Source: Pseudomonadota bacterium
GTDB taxonomy: Bacteria; Pseudomonadota; Alphaproteobacteria; Rhodobacterales; Rhodobacteraceae
NCBI GenBank assembly: GCA_038533575.1
Contig: JBCAYL010000001.1
Span: forward strand, 124,001-188,000
Direction of reading: 5' to 3'
DNA: 64,000 nt
Shown piece by piece: positions 51,391-59,110 of this stretch. A program made the position numbers and the translations under genes. Every line of letters begins with the position of its first letter. The first letter of the stretch is position 1. Below the pieces are notes generated by a model, which saw only the letters and a list, made by a program, of their open reading frames with translations, was not told the origin of the DNA and did not search any database.

Positions 51391-51642
51391 ATGGCGGATA
51401 CGTTTTTCTCCGAGGCGGCGCGGGCGTGCCGCCGCGTGGCCGTGGGGCTCATCGCCCGCGCCTGGCCGGGGGAGAGCCTGTCGGACGTGGAAGCGCGGAT
51501 CGCGGCGCAGCCGCTGACGATCCAGACGCTCATCGTCACCGCTGTCCTCGCGCTCCTTTTCGCCGGTGCCATGCTCGCGGCTCAGTTCGGCTGGGTGGGG
51601 ATGCTCGTCTATTTCGCGGCGGTGGTTTTGCTGGTCGGATAG
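51391..51642 (+). CDS. Small membrane protein downstream of the MFS gene, unknown
   Basis: An 83-residue protein. ATG at 51391 is preceded by AAGAGGAG. A polar, basic first half (ARACRRVAVGLIARAWPGES, then DVEARIAAQPLTI) is followed by two closely spaced hydrophobic segments (TAVLALLFAGAMLAAQFG and MLVYFAAVVLLVG). It begins 13 bases after the MFS stop and is probably co-transcribed. No family recognised. Confidence 0.7.
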   Translation: MADTFFSEAARACRRVAVGLIARAWPGESLSDVEARIAAQPLTIQTLIVTAVLALLFAGAMLAAQFGWVGMLVYFAAVVLLVG

Positions 51643-51758
51643 GGGGCCTGCCCCTGCGTCATTCTGCCCACCCCGATTTGCATACTCTTTGTGAACCATG
51701 ACTGCCCCGGGCCCGTATCCGACAGGTCCGCAACGCAGTATCTCACAAGGAGACGACT

Positions 51759-51929
51759 ATGGAACTTCCCCTGCTTCTGAGCTTCGCCACCTTGGGCTTC
51801 GTGGCCGTGTTCGCCTACATCAACGGCCGGGTGACACAGCGCCAATTGAAAGAGGGCAGCTTTACGCGCTCCACGCTCTGCGCGACATCGGAACACTGGA
51901 AAAGCCCGATGAAAACGACCTTCAAGTAA
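51759..51929 (+). CDS. Small membrane-anchored protein, unknown
   Basis: A 56-residue protein with one N-terminal hydrophobic segment (LPLLLSFATLGFVAVFAYI) and a basic tail containing one Cys. The ATG has CAAGGAGA at good spacing, and a strong intrinsic terminator starts 7 bases after the stop. The complete set of ribosome binding site, frame and terminator supports a real, separately transcribed small gene. No family recognised. Confidence 0.7.
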   Translation: MELPLLLSFATLGFVAVFAYINGRVTQRQLKEGSFTRSTLCATSEHWKSPMKTTFK

Positions 51930-51936
51930 GCTTCCA

Positions 51937-51962
51937 CCCCGCCGCGCCAGGCGGGGTTTTTT
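51937..51962 (+). terminator. Rho-independent terminator
   Basis: CCCCGCC (51937-51943) pairs perfectly with GGCGGGG (51950-51956) around a six-base loop, followed by six T residues (51957-51962). It ends the transcript of the 56-residue protein gene. Confidence 0.88.
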
Positions 51963-52095
51963 GTTGGCCTGCGAGGAAAGCCGTATCAATACGGCCTTGG
52001 CGCCGGCCCCTCCGACTTCCCTAGTTCTCGATCTTTTTCAAACCGCGTCTGTGTTCAAGGCGGGGCGCAACCGCTTTTGAACGGCTGCGACGTTG

Positions 52096-52125
52096 CATTG
52101 GAGGGCCTTCGAAGGCCCATTGGAG
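52096..52125 (-). terminator. Palindromic hairpin downstream of lysC flanked by direct repeats
   Basis: GGGCCTTCGAAGGCCC (52103-52118) is a perfect 16-base palindrome, 13 bases after the lysC stop. The 8-base word CATTGGAG occurs directly on both sides (52096-52103 and 52118-52125). No T tract follows on the minus strand, so termination by this hairpin alone is uncertain. The remainder of 51963-52095 shows nothing recognisable. Confidence 0.4.
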
Positions 52126-52130
52126 ACGAG

Positions 52131-53366
52131 CTACGACTTTTCGAGCTCGAAGGCGTCGTGGAGCGCCTGCACGGCGAGCTCCATGTACTTGCGATCGACG
52201 AGCACGGAGACCTTGATCTCGGACGTGGTGATCACCTTGATGTTGATGCCTTCGTCGCGCAGCGTGGAGAACATCTTCGCCGCCACGCCCGCATGGCTGC
52301 GCATCCCGATCCCCACGATGGAGATCTTGGCCACCGCGATATCCGCCACGATCTCGCGGAAGTTCACCTCGCCGCGCTCTTTGGCCTCGGCCATGGCCTT
52401 TTCTGCCCGCGCGACCTGGTCGGTGGGGCAGGAGAAGGTCATGTCGGTGCGCCCCTCTTCGGAGATGTTTTGGACGATCATGTCGACGTTCACGCCGGCA
52501 TCGGCCAGCGGGCCGAAGATGGCGGCGGCGATCCCCGGTCGGTCGGCCACGGAGATGAGGGTCATCTTGGCCTCGTCGCGGCTGTAGGCCACGCCGGCCA
52601 CGGCGTTCTGTTCCATGATTTCCTCCTCGTCGCAGACCAGCGTGCCTGCCGTGTCGGACATTTCCTCGAAGCTCGAGAGCACTCTCAGCTTCACGTTGTA
52701 GCGCATGGCGAGTTCGACGGAGCGCGTCTGCAACACCTTGGCGCCCAGTGACGCGAGCTCGAGCATCTCCTCGAAGGAGATCTTGTCGAGCTTGCGCGCC
52801 TTCTCGGCGATGCGGGGATCGGTGGTATAGACGCCGTCCACGTCGGTGTAGATGTCGCAGCGCTCCGCGCCGAAGGCCGCGGCGAAGGCCACCGCCGTCG
52901 TGTCGGAGCCGCCGCGCCCCAGCGTGGTGATCCGGCCCTCGGGGCTCACCCCCTGAAAGCCTGCCACCACGGCCACTTTCATGCCTTCGGCGAACTTCGC
53001 GGTGATGTTGTCGGTGGGGATTTCCTCAATCCGGGCGGCCGAATGCGCGGCGGTCGTCTTCACCGGCACCTGCCAGCCCTGCCAGCTCCGCGCCGGTACG
53101 TCCATCTCCTGGAGCGTGAGCGCCATGAGGCCCGCCGTGACGTTCTCCCCCGAGCTCACGACGGCATCGTATTCACGCGCATCGTAGAAGGGCGAGGTCT
53201 CGGAGACGTACTCCACCAGCTTGTTCGTCTCGCCGGACATGGCCGACACGATGACGATCACGTCATAGCCGTGGGCCACCTCGCGACCCACCCGCTTGGC
53301 GGCGCGCTTGATGCGGTCGAGCGTGGCGACGGACGTGCCGCCGAATTTCATCACGAGTGTGGGCAT
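52131..53366 (-). CDS. lysC: Aspartate kinase
   Basis: A 411-residue enzyme for the first step of lysine, threonine and methionine synthesis. It begins MPTLVMKFGGTSVATLDRI, with the kinase signature KFGGTS. TLGRGGSDTTAVA follows in the kinase domain, and two ACT regulatory domains occupy about residues 265-411 (VADRPGIAAAIFGPLADAGV and VGIGMRSHAGVAAKMF), implying feedback control by an end product. The start at 53366 is the conserved N-terminus; 18 codons open upstream are not. Confidence 0.96.
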   Translation of the reverse strand: MPTLVMKFGGTSVATLDRIKRAAKRVGREVAHGYDVIVIVSAMSGETNKLVEYVSETSPFYDAREYDAVVSSGENVTAGLMALTLQEMDVPARSWQGWQVPVKTTAAHSAARIEEIPTDNITAKFAEGMKVAVVAGFQGVSPEGRITTLGRGGSDTTAVAFAAAFGAERCDIYTDVDGVYTTDPRIAEKARKLDKISFEEMLELASLGAKVLQTRSVELAMRYNVKLRVLSSFEEMSDTAGTLVCDEEEIMEQNAVAGVAYSRDEAKMTLISVADRPGIAAAIFGPLADAGVNVDMIVQNISEEGRTDMTFSCPTDQVARAEKAMAEAKERGEVNFREIVADIAVAKISIVGIGMRSHAGVAAKMFSTLRDEGINIKVITTSEIKVSVLVDRKYMELAVQALHDAFELEKS

Positions 53367-53462
53367 AAAAGGCCTCAGATATCCGCCGCGCGGCATAGGC
53401 GTTGCGTTTGCGCGACGCAAGGGAGGCTGGTGGAAGAAAAGCCCGGGCGCGGGATTTGCGCG

Positions 53463-54089
53463 TCAGAGCGGGTGGTCGCGCCCGTCCCAGGTGCGAAAGC
53501 ACCCCGTGGTCGCGAGGCCCAGCTCGTCGAAGCGGGCCATGAGGCCTTCCCGCGCCTCCGCCACGCCGATCGCGGCATGGCCCCCGCCCATATCCGTGCG
53601 CACCCAGCCGGGATGGTAGATGCCCACCGGGATGCCATCGGCCCGGAGCGCGCTGGCGAGGTTCATGCCGAGATTGAGCACCGCCGCCTTCGAGACACGG
53701 TAGATGAGCGAGGTGCCCGAGGCCTGCGTGCTCGAGCCCATCTGCGAGGAGATGATGGCGATCTTGGCGGCCTCTGCCGCGCGCAACCGAGGCAAAAGCG
53801 CCTGAACGGTGAGGAAAACGCCCGTCACATTCACCGCCATCTGCGTGGCCCACATCTCCGCCGGGTAGCCGCGCTCGAGCGTTTCGCCCTTGTCGGCGTA
53901 GAGCCCGGCATTGCAGACGAGGAGGTCTACGGGGTCCGCGACCCCGCTTGCCCAACGGGCGATGCTGGCCGCATCCGCCATGTCCACATCGGCCCGGGAG
54001 GTGGCGATGACCTCGGCACCGCGCGCCGCGTAGCCCTTCGCGAGCCCGGCCCCGATGCCGCGGCTGCCGCCGGTGATAATGACCCGCAT
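53463..54089 (-). CDS. SDR-family oxidoreductase
   Basis: A 208-residue short-chain dehydrogenase with IITGGSRGIGAGLAKGYAARG, LLVCNAGLY, the catalytic Ser region IAIISSQMG and YRVSKAAV. The short length and sequence style resemble the C-factor-like/csgA group. Its ATG overlaps the last base of the preceding DUF1178 stop (TGATG). Substrate unknown. Confidence 0.9.
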   Translation of the reverse strand: MRVIITGGSRGIGAGLAKGYAARGAEVIATSRADVDMADAASIARWASGVADPVDLLVCNAGLYADKGETLERGYPAEMWATQMAVNVTGVFLTVQALLPRLRAAEAAKIAIISSQMGSSTQASGTSLIYRVSKAAVLNLGMNLASALRADGIPVGIYHPGWVRTDMGGGHAAIGVAEAREGLMARFDELGLATTGCFRTWDGRDHPL

Positions 54090-54505
54090 CAGTTGCTGCG
54101 CCGGGGGCTCTGGAACGGCAGCGGCGCCACGGGCACGCCGTCTTCGGCCAAGGAGCGCGCCTCCTCGAAGCTGGCTTCGCCGTGGATGGCCCGGTCCGGC
54201 TCGCTGCCGTCATGCATGGCCCGTGCGCGGGCGGCGAAATCGCGGCCCACATAGTCGCTATTTGCCTCGAGATGGGCCTTGAATTTCTGCATGGCCACCT
54301 CCTGCGGGGCGGGCTGCGCGCGGAGCGGCGCGGCGTCCGCAGGGGCGCCCACGGCCGGGGCCATCAGCGATTTCTCCACCTCGGAGGAGCCGCAGATCGC
54401 GCAGCTGACATGGCCCGCCGCGCGCAGGCTGTCAAAGCTGCTTGCGTCGGAAAACCAGCTGTCGAAGGCGTGGCCCTCTTTGCATTTCAACGTGTAGCGG
54501 ATCAT
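54089..54505 (-). CDS. DUF1178-family protein
   Basis: A 138-residue cytoplasmic protein. The start MIRYTLKCKEGHAFDSWFSD and the two-Cys pair HVSCAICGSSEV mark the DUF1178 family; with Cys8 and the nearby His they could form a zinc site. The middle (ADAAPLRAQPAPQEVAMQ) is a low-complexity linker, and the C-terminus has YVGRDFAARARAMHDG. Function unknown. Coupled to the SDR gene. Confidence 0.92.
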   Translation of the reverse strand: MIRYTLKCKEGHAFDSWFSDASSFDSLRAAGHVSCAICGSSEVEKSLMAPAVGAPADAAPLRAQPAPQEVAMQKFKAHLEANSDYVGRDFAARARAMHDGSEPDRAIHGEASFEEARSLAEDGVPVAPLPFQSPRRSN

Positions 54506-54571
54506 GCAGCCTACATATCATCGCGCAGGGGCAAGACAATGGAGCCCCGACAGAGCTCAGTAGGAGCCCAG

Positions 54572-55048
54572 TCAGGCCCTGCGCCCCTTCAGCAGCCGGG
54601 GATCGAAGGATTTCAGGATGCGCCCGAGGCCCGGAACATCGACCATCTTCGCGGCCTTCTTGGCCGTCACCCATTTACGGCGGCGCTCGCCTTGTTCCGG
54701 ATAGGTCTGCTTCGTCTTCTGCACCTTGATCGGGTAGACGAAGGCGAGGACCGGCAGGTCGGGATCGTCGTCGCGCTCTTTCTCGAAGGCGTAAACGCCG
54801 AGGCAGATCTCGTAGACCGTGCCGAGGACGCCAGCTTCCTCCCACGCTTCCTTGGCCGCGCTTTGCGCCGGGGTCAGCCCCGCCTCGGGCCAGCCCTTGG
54901 GCAGGATCCAGCGCTTCGAGCGCCGGGAGGTCACAAGCAGGACCTGCACGTTGCCATCCACCACGCGAAAGGGCAGGGCGGCGAACTGGGTCCGCGCTTC
55001 GCGCTTCTCCGACGCGGAAATGGATAAGGGAAGCTGGTGCGCGCTCAT
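54572..55048 (-). CDS. NUDIX hydrolase
   Basis: A 158-residue hydrolase of the diadenosine/diphosphoinositol polyphosphate type. The Nudix box is seen as GWPEAGLTPAQSAAKEAWEE followed by AG, after RRSKRWILPKG. A weak promoter candidate at 55096-55123 allows starts at 55048 or 55072 (eight residues longer); neither has a good ribosome binding site, and I prefer 55048 for leader length. Confidence 0.85.
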   Translation of the reverse strand: MSAHQLPLSISASEKREARTQFAALPFRVVDGNVQVLLVTSRRSKRWILPKGWPEAGLTPAQSAAKEAWEEAGVLGTVYEICLGVYAFEKERDDDPDLPVLAFVYPIKVQKTKQTYPEQGERRRKWVTAKKAAKMVDVPGLGRILKSFDPRLLKGRRA

Positions 55049-55095
55049 TGGCCGCTTTGTCCTAGGCTTCATTTTGAAAACTGCTCGATAGACGC

Positions 55096-55123
55096 AGAAT
55101 ACGCTATATCTAGCGATCGGCAA
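55096..55123 (-). promoter_or_regulatory. Candidate promoter with internal dyad upstream of the NUDIX gene
   Basis: TTGCCG (55123-55118) and TATTCT (55101-55096) are 16 bases apart on the minus strand. The spacer holds CGCTA-N4-TAGCG (55102-55115), an inverted repeat that could be a repressor site for this gene or for the divergent deacetylase-family gene at 55177. Confidence 0.35.
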
Positions 55124-55176
55124 GCGCAGAGACCACCGATGGTGCAGATGCGGTAAACGGGCAGGCAGGACGGACG

Positions 55177-56226
55177 GTGGCGACTTTTCTGGGATCAGAG
55201 ATCTATCGGGGCTCGTCCTACGGCGACTGGCACCCTCTGGCGATCCCGCGTGTGTCCACCGTGATCGACCTGTCGCGCGCGCTCGGATGGCTCCCCGAGG
55301 GGGCTTACATGACCTCGCCGCGCGCCAAGCCCAAGGCGCTCGCGCTCTGGCACGAGCCTGCCTATATCGACGCGCTCGAGCGCGCGGAGGCCGCGCAGTC
55401 CCTGCCGGAAGCGGACAAGGACCGCTTCAAGCTCGGCACGACCATGAACCCGTTTTTCCCGGAGATGTACCGCCGACCGGCCACGGGCTGCGGCGGCTCG
55501 CTTCTGGCGGCGGAGCTCCTCGCCGATGGCGGGGTCGTCTTCCATCCCGGCGGGGGCACGCATCACGGCATGCCGGGCTTTGCCAGCGGCTTTTGCTATC
55601 TCAATGACGTTGTGCTCGCGATCCTGGCGCTCCAGCACGTGGGCGCGCAGCGTGTGGCTTATCTCGATATCGACGCCCATCACCCCGACGGCGTGGCCCA
55701 TGCCTTTCGCGAGGACACCTCGGTGCTCGTCTTCTCGGTCCACGAGGAGAACCGCTGGCCGCGCACGGGCGCGGCCGAGGATCGGGGCCCGGGCACGCAT
55801 ATCAACATCCCCGTGAAGGCAGGCTTCGACGATGCGGGCCTCGCGCGCATCCGCGACGAGATCGCGCTGCCGGCGGTCCGGGCGTTCAAGCCCGATGCCA
55901 TCGTGCTGCAATGCGGGGCGGACGCAGTCACGGATGATCCGCAATCGCGGCTCTCGATGACGAACAACGCCCACGTCGCCTGGGTGCGCGCCTTCCTCGG
56001 CCTCGCCCCGCGCACGCTCATCACCGGGGGCGGGGGCTACAATCCCTGGACGGTGGGGCGGCTTTGGACGGCGCTCTGGGGTGTGGCCTCGGGCCAGCGC
56101 TTTCCCGAGCGGATGCCGGGGGCCGCGCAGGAGGTCATGCGCGGGCTCAGCTGGAAACGCGCTGGCAAGCTGCGCGATCCCAAGGAGGCGTGGATCGAAA
56201 CCCTTCTCGACGCGCCGCAGGCGTAG
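55177..56226 (+). CDS. Histone deacetylase-fold (AcuC/acetylpolyamine amidohydrolase-like) protein
   Basis: A 349-residue zinc hydrolase of the arginase/deacetylase fold. The His pair is in HPGGGTHHGMPGFASGFCYL, the metal-binding Asp and His in YLDIDAHHPDGV, and a second metal Asp in the LQCGADAVTDDPQSRL region; GGGGYN near the C-terminus supplies the Tyr equivalent. Bacterial members act on acetylated proteins, polyamines or acetoin-pathway enzymes. Starts with GTG after AGGACGGACG. Substrate not determined. Confidence 0.92.
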   Translation: MATFLGSEIYRGSSYGDWHPLAIPRVSTVIDLSRALGWLPEGAYMTSPRAKPKALALWHEPAYIDALERAEAAQSLPEADKDRFKLGTTMNPFFPEMYRRPATGCGGSLLAAELLADGGVVFHPGGGTHHGMPGFASGFCYLNDVVLAILALQHVGAQRVAYLDIDAHHPDGVAHAFREDTSVLVFSVHEENRWPRTGAAEDRGPGTHINIPVKAGFDDAGLARIRDEIALPAVRAFKPDAIVLQCGADAVTDDPQSRLSMTNNAHVAWVRAFLGLAPRTLITGGGGYNPWTVGRLWTALWGVASGQRFPERMPGAAQEVMRGLSWKRAGKLRDPKEAWIETLLDAPQA

Positions 56227-56274
56227 GGTGCGCCTCGCGAACCGAGCCTGTAGACCCGGGGCGCGCCGTGCGGC

Positions 56275-57381
56275 TCAGCCCTGCGCCAGCACGTACCCCG
56301 CCACGCCCGCCACGACGAGGCCCACCACGACCGCCGCCGCGATCTTCCAGGCCGAGTAGGGACGCTCCCCCTGCACCTCGCCGGTGCGCCCGTTCACGAC
56401 GAAGCGGAAGCTCTTGCCGCGATACTTGTAGGCAGCCATCCAGACCGGAAGCAGGATGTGCTTGAAGGTGACGTCGCGCGCCTCGGTCTTCAGGGTCGTG
56501 ATCCGCTGCGCGTCGCCGCCGATGTCGAAGCGTACGTCGCGCTCGATCACCCGGCGCATGATCCCCTGTGCCTCCTGGAAGCCCGCGTCGAGATTGACGG
56601 TGTAGGCCTCCGCACGAAAGCCCGCGAGGTATTCCGGATTGTATGGCTGCAGATCGCTGAGGTCCCAAGGGCTCAGACGGTCCGTGTAGCGCTTGGGCAG
56701 CGACGTGGCGGCGAGGACGAGTACGTCGTCGAAAGCCCGTGCCACCCGGCCGGACACGCTTTTCCACCGCGTCTTGCGCACGCGCACCGTCTCGCGTTTG
56801 CCATCGCGCATGACCGTCTTCGTCTCGTAGTAATGGGTGCCGCGCTGGCCGGTATAGCGCGAGGCGGTGGCGGCGTCGTAGGTCCAATAGGGGACATAGA
56901 TGCCCGCCATGCGCCGCCCTTTGCGGGCATACTCGGCCACGCCACCCGGCGCGAACCATAGCCCGCCCAGCCACGCCTCCAGCGCCGCCCGCGCCGCGCC
57001 TTCGTCGAGCGCGAAGGGGAGGACGCCACGCGGCTTGATGTGGCGGTTGGTGCCGGTGTCTGTGACGACTGGCGTGGCGCAAAAGGGGCATTCGGCGGCG
57101 TGCTGCGCGGGGTCGAACTCCACCCGCGCGCCGCAGGACGTGCAGGAGAGCACGCGGGTTTCCTCCATCTCCTCGGCGTCAAGCGTACCGCCGAGCCCGG
57201 CCTTGAAATCGAGCTCCTCGAGCGGGCCGCCCGCGCCGCTGCCGATCTCTTCGGCATTGCCGCAATGATCGCAGATCAGAAGGCCCCGCTCGGGGGCAAA
57301 GCGGAAATCGGACCCGCAATTGCCACAGGGAAAGCGGGTATCGCCCGCGAGGGGCGCAGCCTCGAGCCCGGCCTCGGTCAC
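56275..57381 (-). CDS. Double zinc-ribbon membrane protein, unknown
   Basis: A 368-residue protein. Two four-Cys zinc ribbons lie in the N-terminal 110 residues (CGNCGSDF ... CDHCGNAEE and CTSCGARVEF ... CPFCATP). A basic middle domain follows with aromatic motifs (YVPYWTYDAATASRYTGQRG, then VWMAAYKYRGKSFRF), and a single C-terminal membrane segment. Proteins of this type often occur beside SPFH and TelA genes. GTG start overlaps the b-type cytochrome stop (GTGA). Function unknown; possibly a redox- or metal-sensing membrane factor. Confidence 0.82.
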   Translation of the reverse strand: MTEAGLEAAPLAGDTRFPCGNCGSDFRFAPERGLLICDHCGNAEEIGSGAGGPLEELDFKAGLGGTLDAEEMEETRVLSCTSCGARVEFDPAQHAAECPFCATPVVTDTGTNRHIKPRGVLPFALDEGAARAALEAWLGGLWFAPGGVAEYARKGRRMAGIYVPYWTYDAATASRYTGQRGTHYYETKTVMRDGKRETVRVRKTRWKSVSGRVARAFDDVLVLAATSLPKRYTDRLSPWDLSDLQPYNPEYLAGFRAEAYTVNLDAGFQEAQGIMRRVIERDVRFDIGGDAQRITTLKTEARDVTFKHILLPVWMAAYKYRGKSFRFVVNGRTGEVQGERPYSAWKIAAAVVVGLVVAGVAGYVLAQG

Positions 57382-57962
57382 AGGTACTTATGGAGGAATT
57401 TGGGAGCCATGATGCGCAAAGCATTATCGCGCAGGCGCAGGTGACGCCAGACATGGAAGCCCGCATGGACACCCACGAGGGCGATCATGGAATAGAATTG
57501 GTAGGTGTGGGCGAGGCCGACAATATGATGCGCCTCTGGCAGATCGAGGGGCGGCGCGAAGGGCAGAAAGCCCCCGGCCTTCATCTGGAAGCTCGCCGTC
57601 AGCCCAAGGAGAAAGCCGCCGAACGCCACGAGAAAGAGGCTCCAGACCAGCGCGATGTGGAGCCAGCGGTGTAGCGGTCTGAGCCAGCCCCTCAGCTTCG
57701 GTCCCGGGCGGCTCAGCAGGCCGTAGCGCAGCGTGAAGGCGGTCCAGGCGAGGGCGATCACGACGAAACCCAGCCCCATGAGGGAATGCAGCTGGAACCA
57801 GCGCGGCCCCCACGACCGGATCACATCTGGGTCGGCGAAGATGAACCAGACGAAAAAGGGCAGAAGGCTCCAGTGCAGCACTTTGAGCACCGTCCGCTTT
57901 TGCGGCAGGCGGGCGGCAAGGCTCGCGGGCATCAATCGCGTCGTCATGGTGTAGCTACGCAT
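57378..57962 (-). CDS. Cytochrome b561-type membrane protein
   Basis: A 194-residue protein with four membrane segments and paired His that could bind two b hemes: VLHWSLLPFFVW, FQLHSLMGLGF, HRWLHIALVW and VHAGFHVW. This is the cytochrome b561/NiFe-hydrogenase cyt b-like group, which carries electrons across the membrane between quinol and various partners. Two ATGs are possible (57962 and 57947). The GTGA overlap ties it to the zinc-ribbon gene. Confidence 0.82.
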   Translation of the reverse strand: MRSYTMTTRLMPASLAARLPQKRTVLKVLHWSLLPFFVWFIFADPDVIRSWGPRWFQLHSLMGLGFVVIALAWTAFTLRYGLLSRPGPKLRGWLRPLHRWLHIALVWSLFLVAFGGFLLGLTASFQMKAGGFLPFAPPLDLPEAHHIVGLAHTYQFYSMIALVGVHAGFHVWRHLRLRDNALRIMAPKFLHKYL

Positions 57963-58023
57963 CGGCGCGTCCCGAAGTTTCAGCTTGCCGTTTCCAGGCA
58001 GGTCCGGTCGGCGCCGTGCCCGC

Positions 58024-58209
58024 TCAGCGCCGGCGTGCCCCGTTGGCGTGATTATAGAGGCGCGTGGTGATCTCGGAAGATGCCGGTGCGTCGATCTCAC
58101 CTGAGAAGGCGCCCGCAGACCATGCGGAAAGCGTGCGCAAGGCGTCGAGGATGCGGCGGGACAGGCGTCCTGCCTGCGGAATTCGGGTTGGGTTGGTTGC
58201 GTGGTCCAT
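58024..58209 (-). CDS. Small soluble protein, unknown
   Basis: A 61-residue protein beginning MDHATNPTRIPQAGRLSRRI, then DALRTLSAWSAGAFSGE, with a basic C-terminus. ATG at 58209 has a perfect GGAGG six bases upstream, which argues for a real gene. It is 61 bases upstream of the b-type cytochrome on the same strand and divergent from the HxlR-type regulator. No family recognised. Confidence 0.65.
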   Translation of the reverse strand: MDHATNPTRIPQAGRLSRRILDALRTLSAWSAGAFSGEIDAPASSEITTRLYNHANGARRR

Positions 58210-58360
58210 CTCTGGCCTCCTCACGGGATTTGATGGCCCGAACATCGGTGAAATCCCGCGCTTCCAGGCAGTGCAGAAGCTGAAGCGCACCCACTACAGA
58301 TTGTGAACTGGCCCAAGACGGGGGCGCTGCGGTATTTTCAGGGCGCGACAGGAGAGGCCG

Positions 58361-59104
58361 ATGACCAAGAAACCTTACGGAATGATCTGCCCCATCACGC
58401 GGGTGTGCGAGATCCTCGAGCCGCGCTGGACGATCGCGATCCTCGTGGCGCTCTGGGCCGGGGCGAGCAAATTCAACGCGATCCGGCGCGAGATCGGCAG
58501 CATTTCCCCCGCGCTCCTGTCGAAACGCTTGAAGGAGCTGGAGGAACTGGGCCTCGTGGAGCGGATTGCAGACCCCGCCACCGGCGACGTCGATTACATC
58601 CGCACCGATGCGGCCGTCGCCCTCGAGCCTGCGCTTTACGCGCTGGCGGACTGGTCGCAGCGCTATATCTCGGCGGAGCTCGCGCTCTGCAGCACGTCGG
58701 TGTCAAACCTGATGTGGAACATGCGCAAGCACGTCGCCACCGAAGAGCTGCCGGGGCGGCGCGTCGTCATCCAGCTCCGCTTCTCCGATCCCGGGCTCGA
58801 CTACGACACCTGGTGGCTGCTCATGCAGCCAGGTGCCCCGGTGGAAGTGTGCACCTCTATCCCTGGATTCGATGTCGACCTCTACGTGGAGACGAGCATC
58901 GTGTCCCTTGGTGGCATCGTGATCGGGCGCACGAGCGTCGCACGCGAGTTCGACCTGGGCGAGCTCTTCGTCAGCGGAGACGCGCGTCTCGCGCGGACCA
59001 TTGACCGCTGGCTGATCCCGAGCCCGCGCTTCGCGGCGGTCGAAGGGCTGGATCCGTTGCCCGAAGAGAGGCGCGGCGCGCCCGCGTTTCGCGTGAGCGC
59101 GTGA
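58361..59104 (+). CDS. HxlR-family transcriptional regulator with fused C-terminal domain
   Basis: A 247-residue regulator. Residues 10-105 form the HxlR winged helix, with CPITRVCEILEPRWTI, FNAIRREIGSISPALLSKRL and the wing LVERIADPATGDV. The remaining 140 residues are an added domain (MRKHVATEELPGRRVVIQLR, then VDLYVETSIVSLGGIVIGR), which looks like the SCP2-type ligand domain described in some HxlR proteins. HxlR regulators often sense redox or electrophiles through Cys, here Cys10 and Cys17. It probably controls the divergent 61-residue gene and perhaps neighbouring modules. Good AGGAGAGG ribosome binding site. Confidence 0.85.
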   Translation: MTKKPYGMICPITRVCEILEPRWTIAILVALWAGASKFNAIRREIGSISPALLSKRLKELEELGLVERIADPATGDVDYIRTDAAVALEPALYALADWSQRYISAELALCSTSVSNLMWNMRKHVATEELPGRRVVIQLRFSDPGLDYDTWWLLMQPGAPVEVCTSIPGFDVDLYVETSIVSLGGIVIGRTSVAREFDLGELFVSGDARLARTIDRWLIPSPRFAAVEGLDPLPEERRGAPAFRVSA

Positions 59105-59110
59105 CCCGGA

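Noticed and set aside
55177-56226. Histone deacetylase-like gene as transfer from a eukaryote
   Set aside because: Bacterial AcuC/amidohydrolase homologues are widespread, and codon use matches the neighbours.
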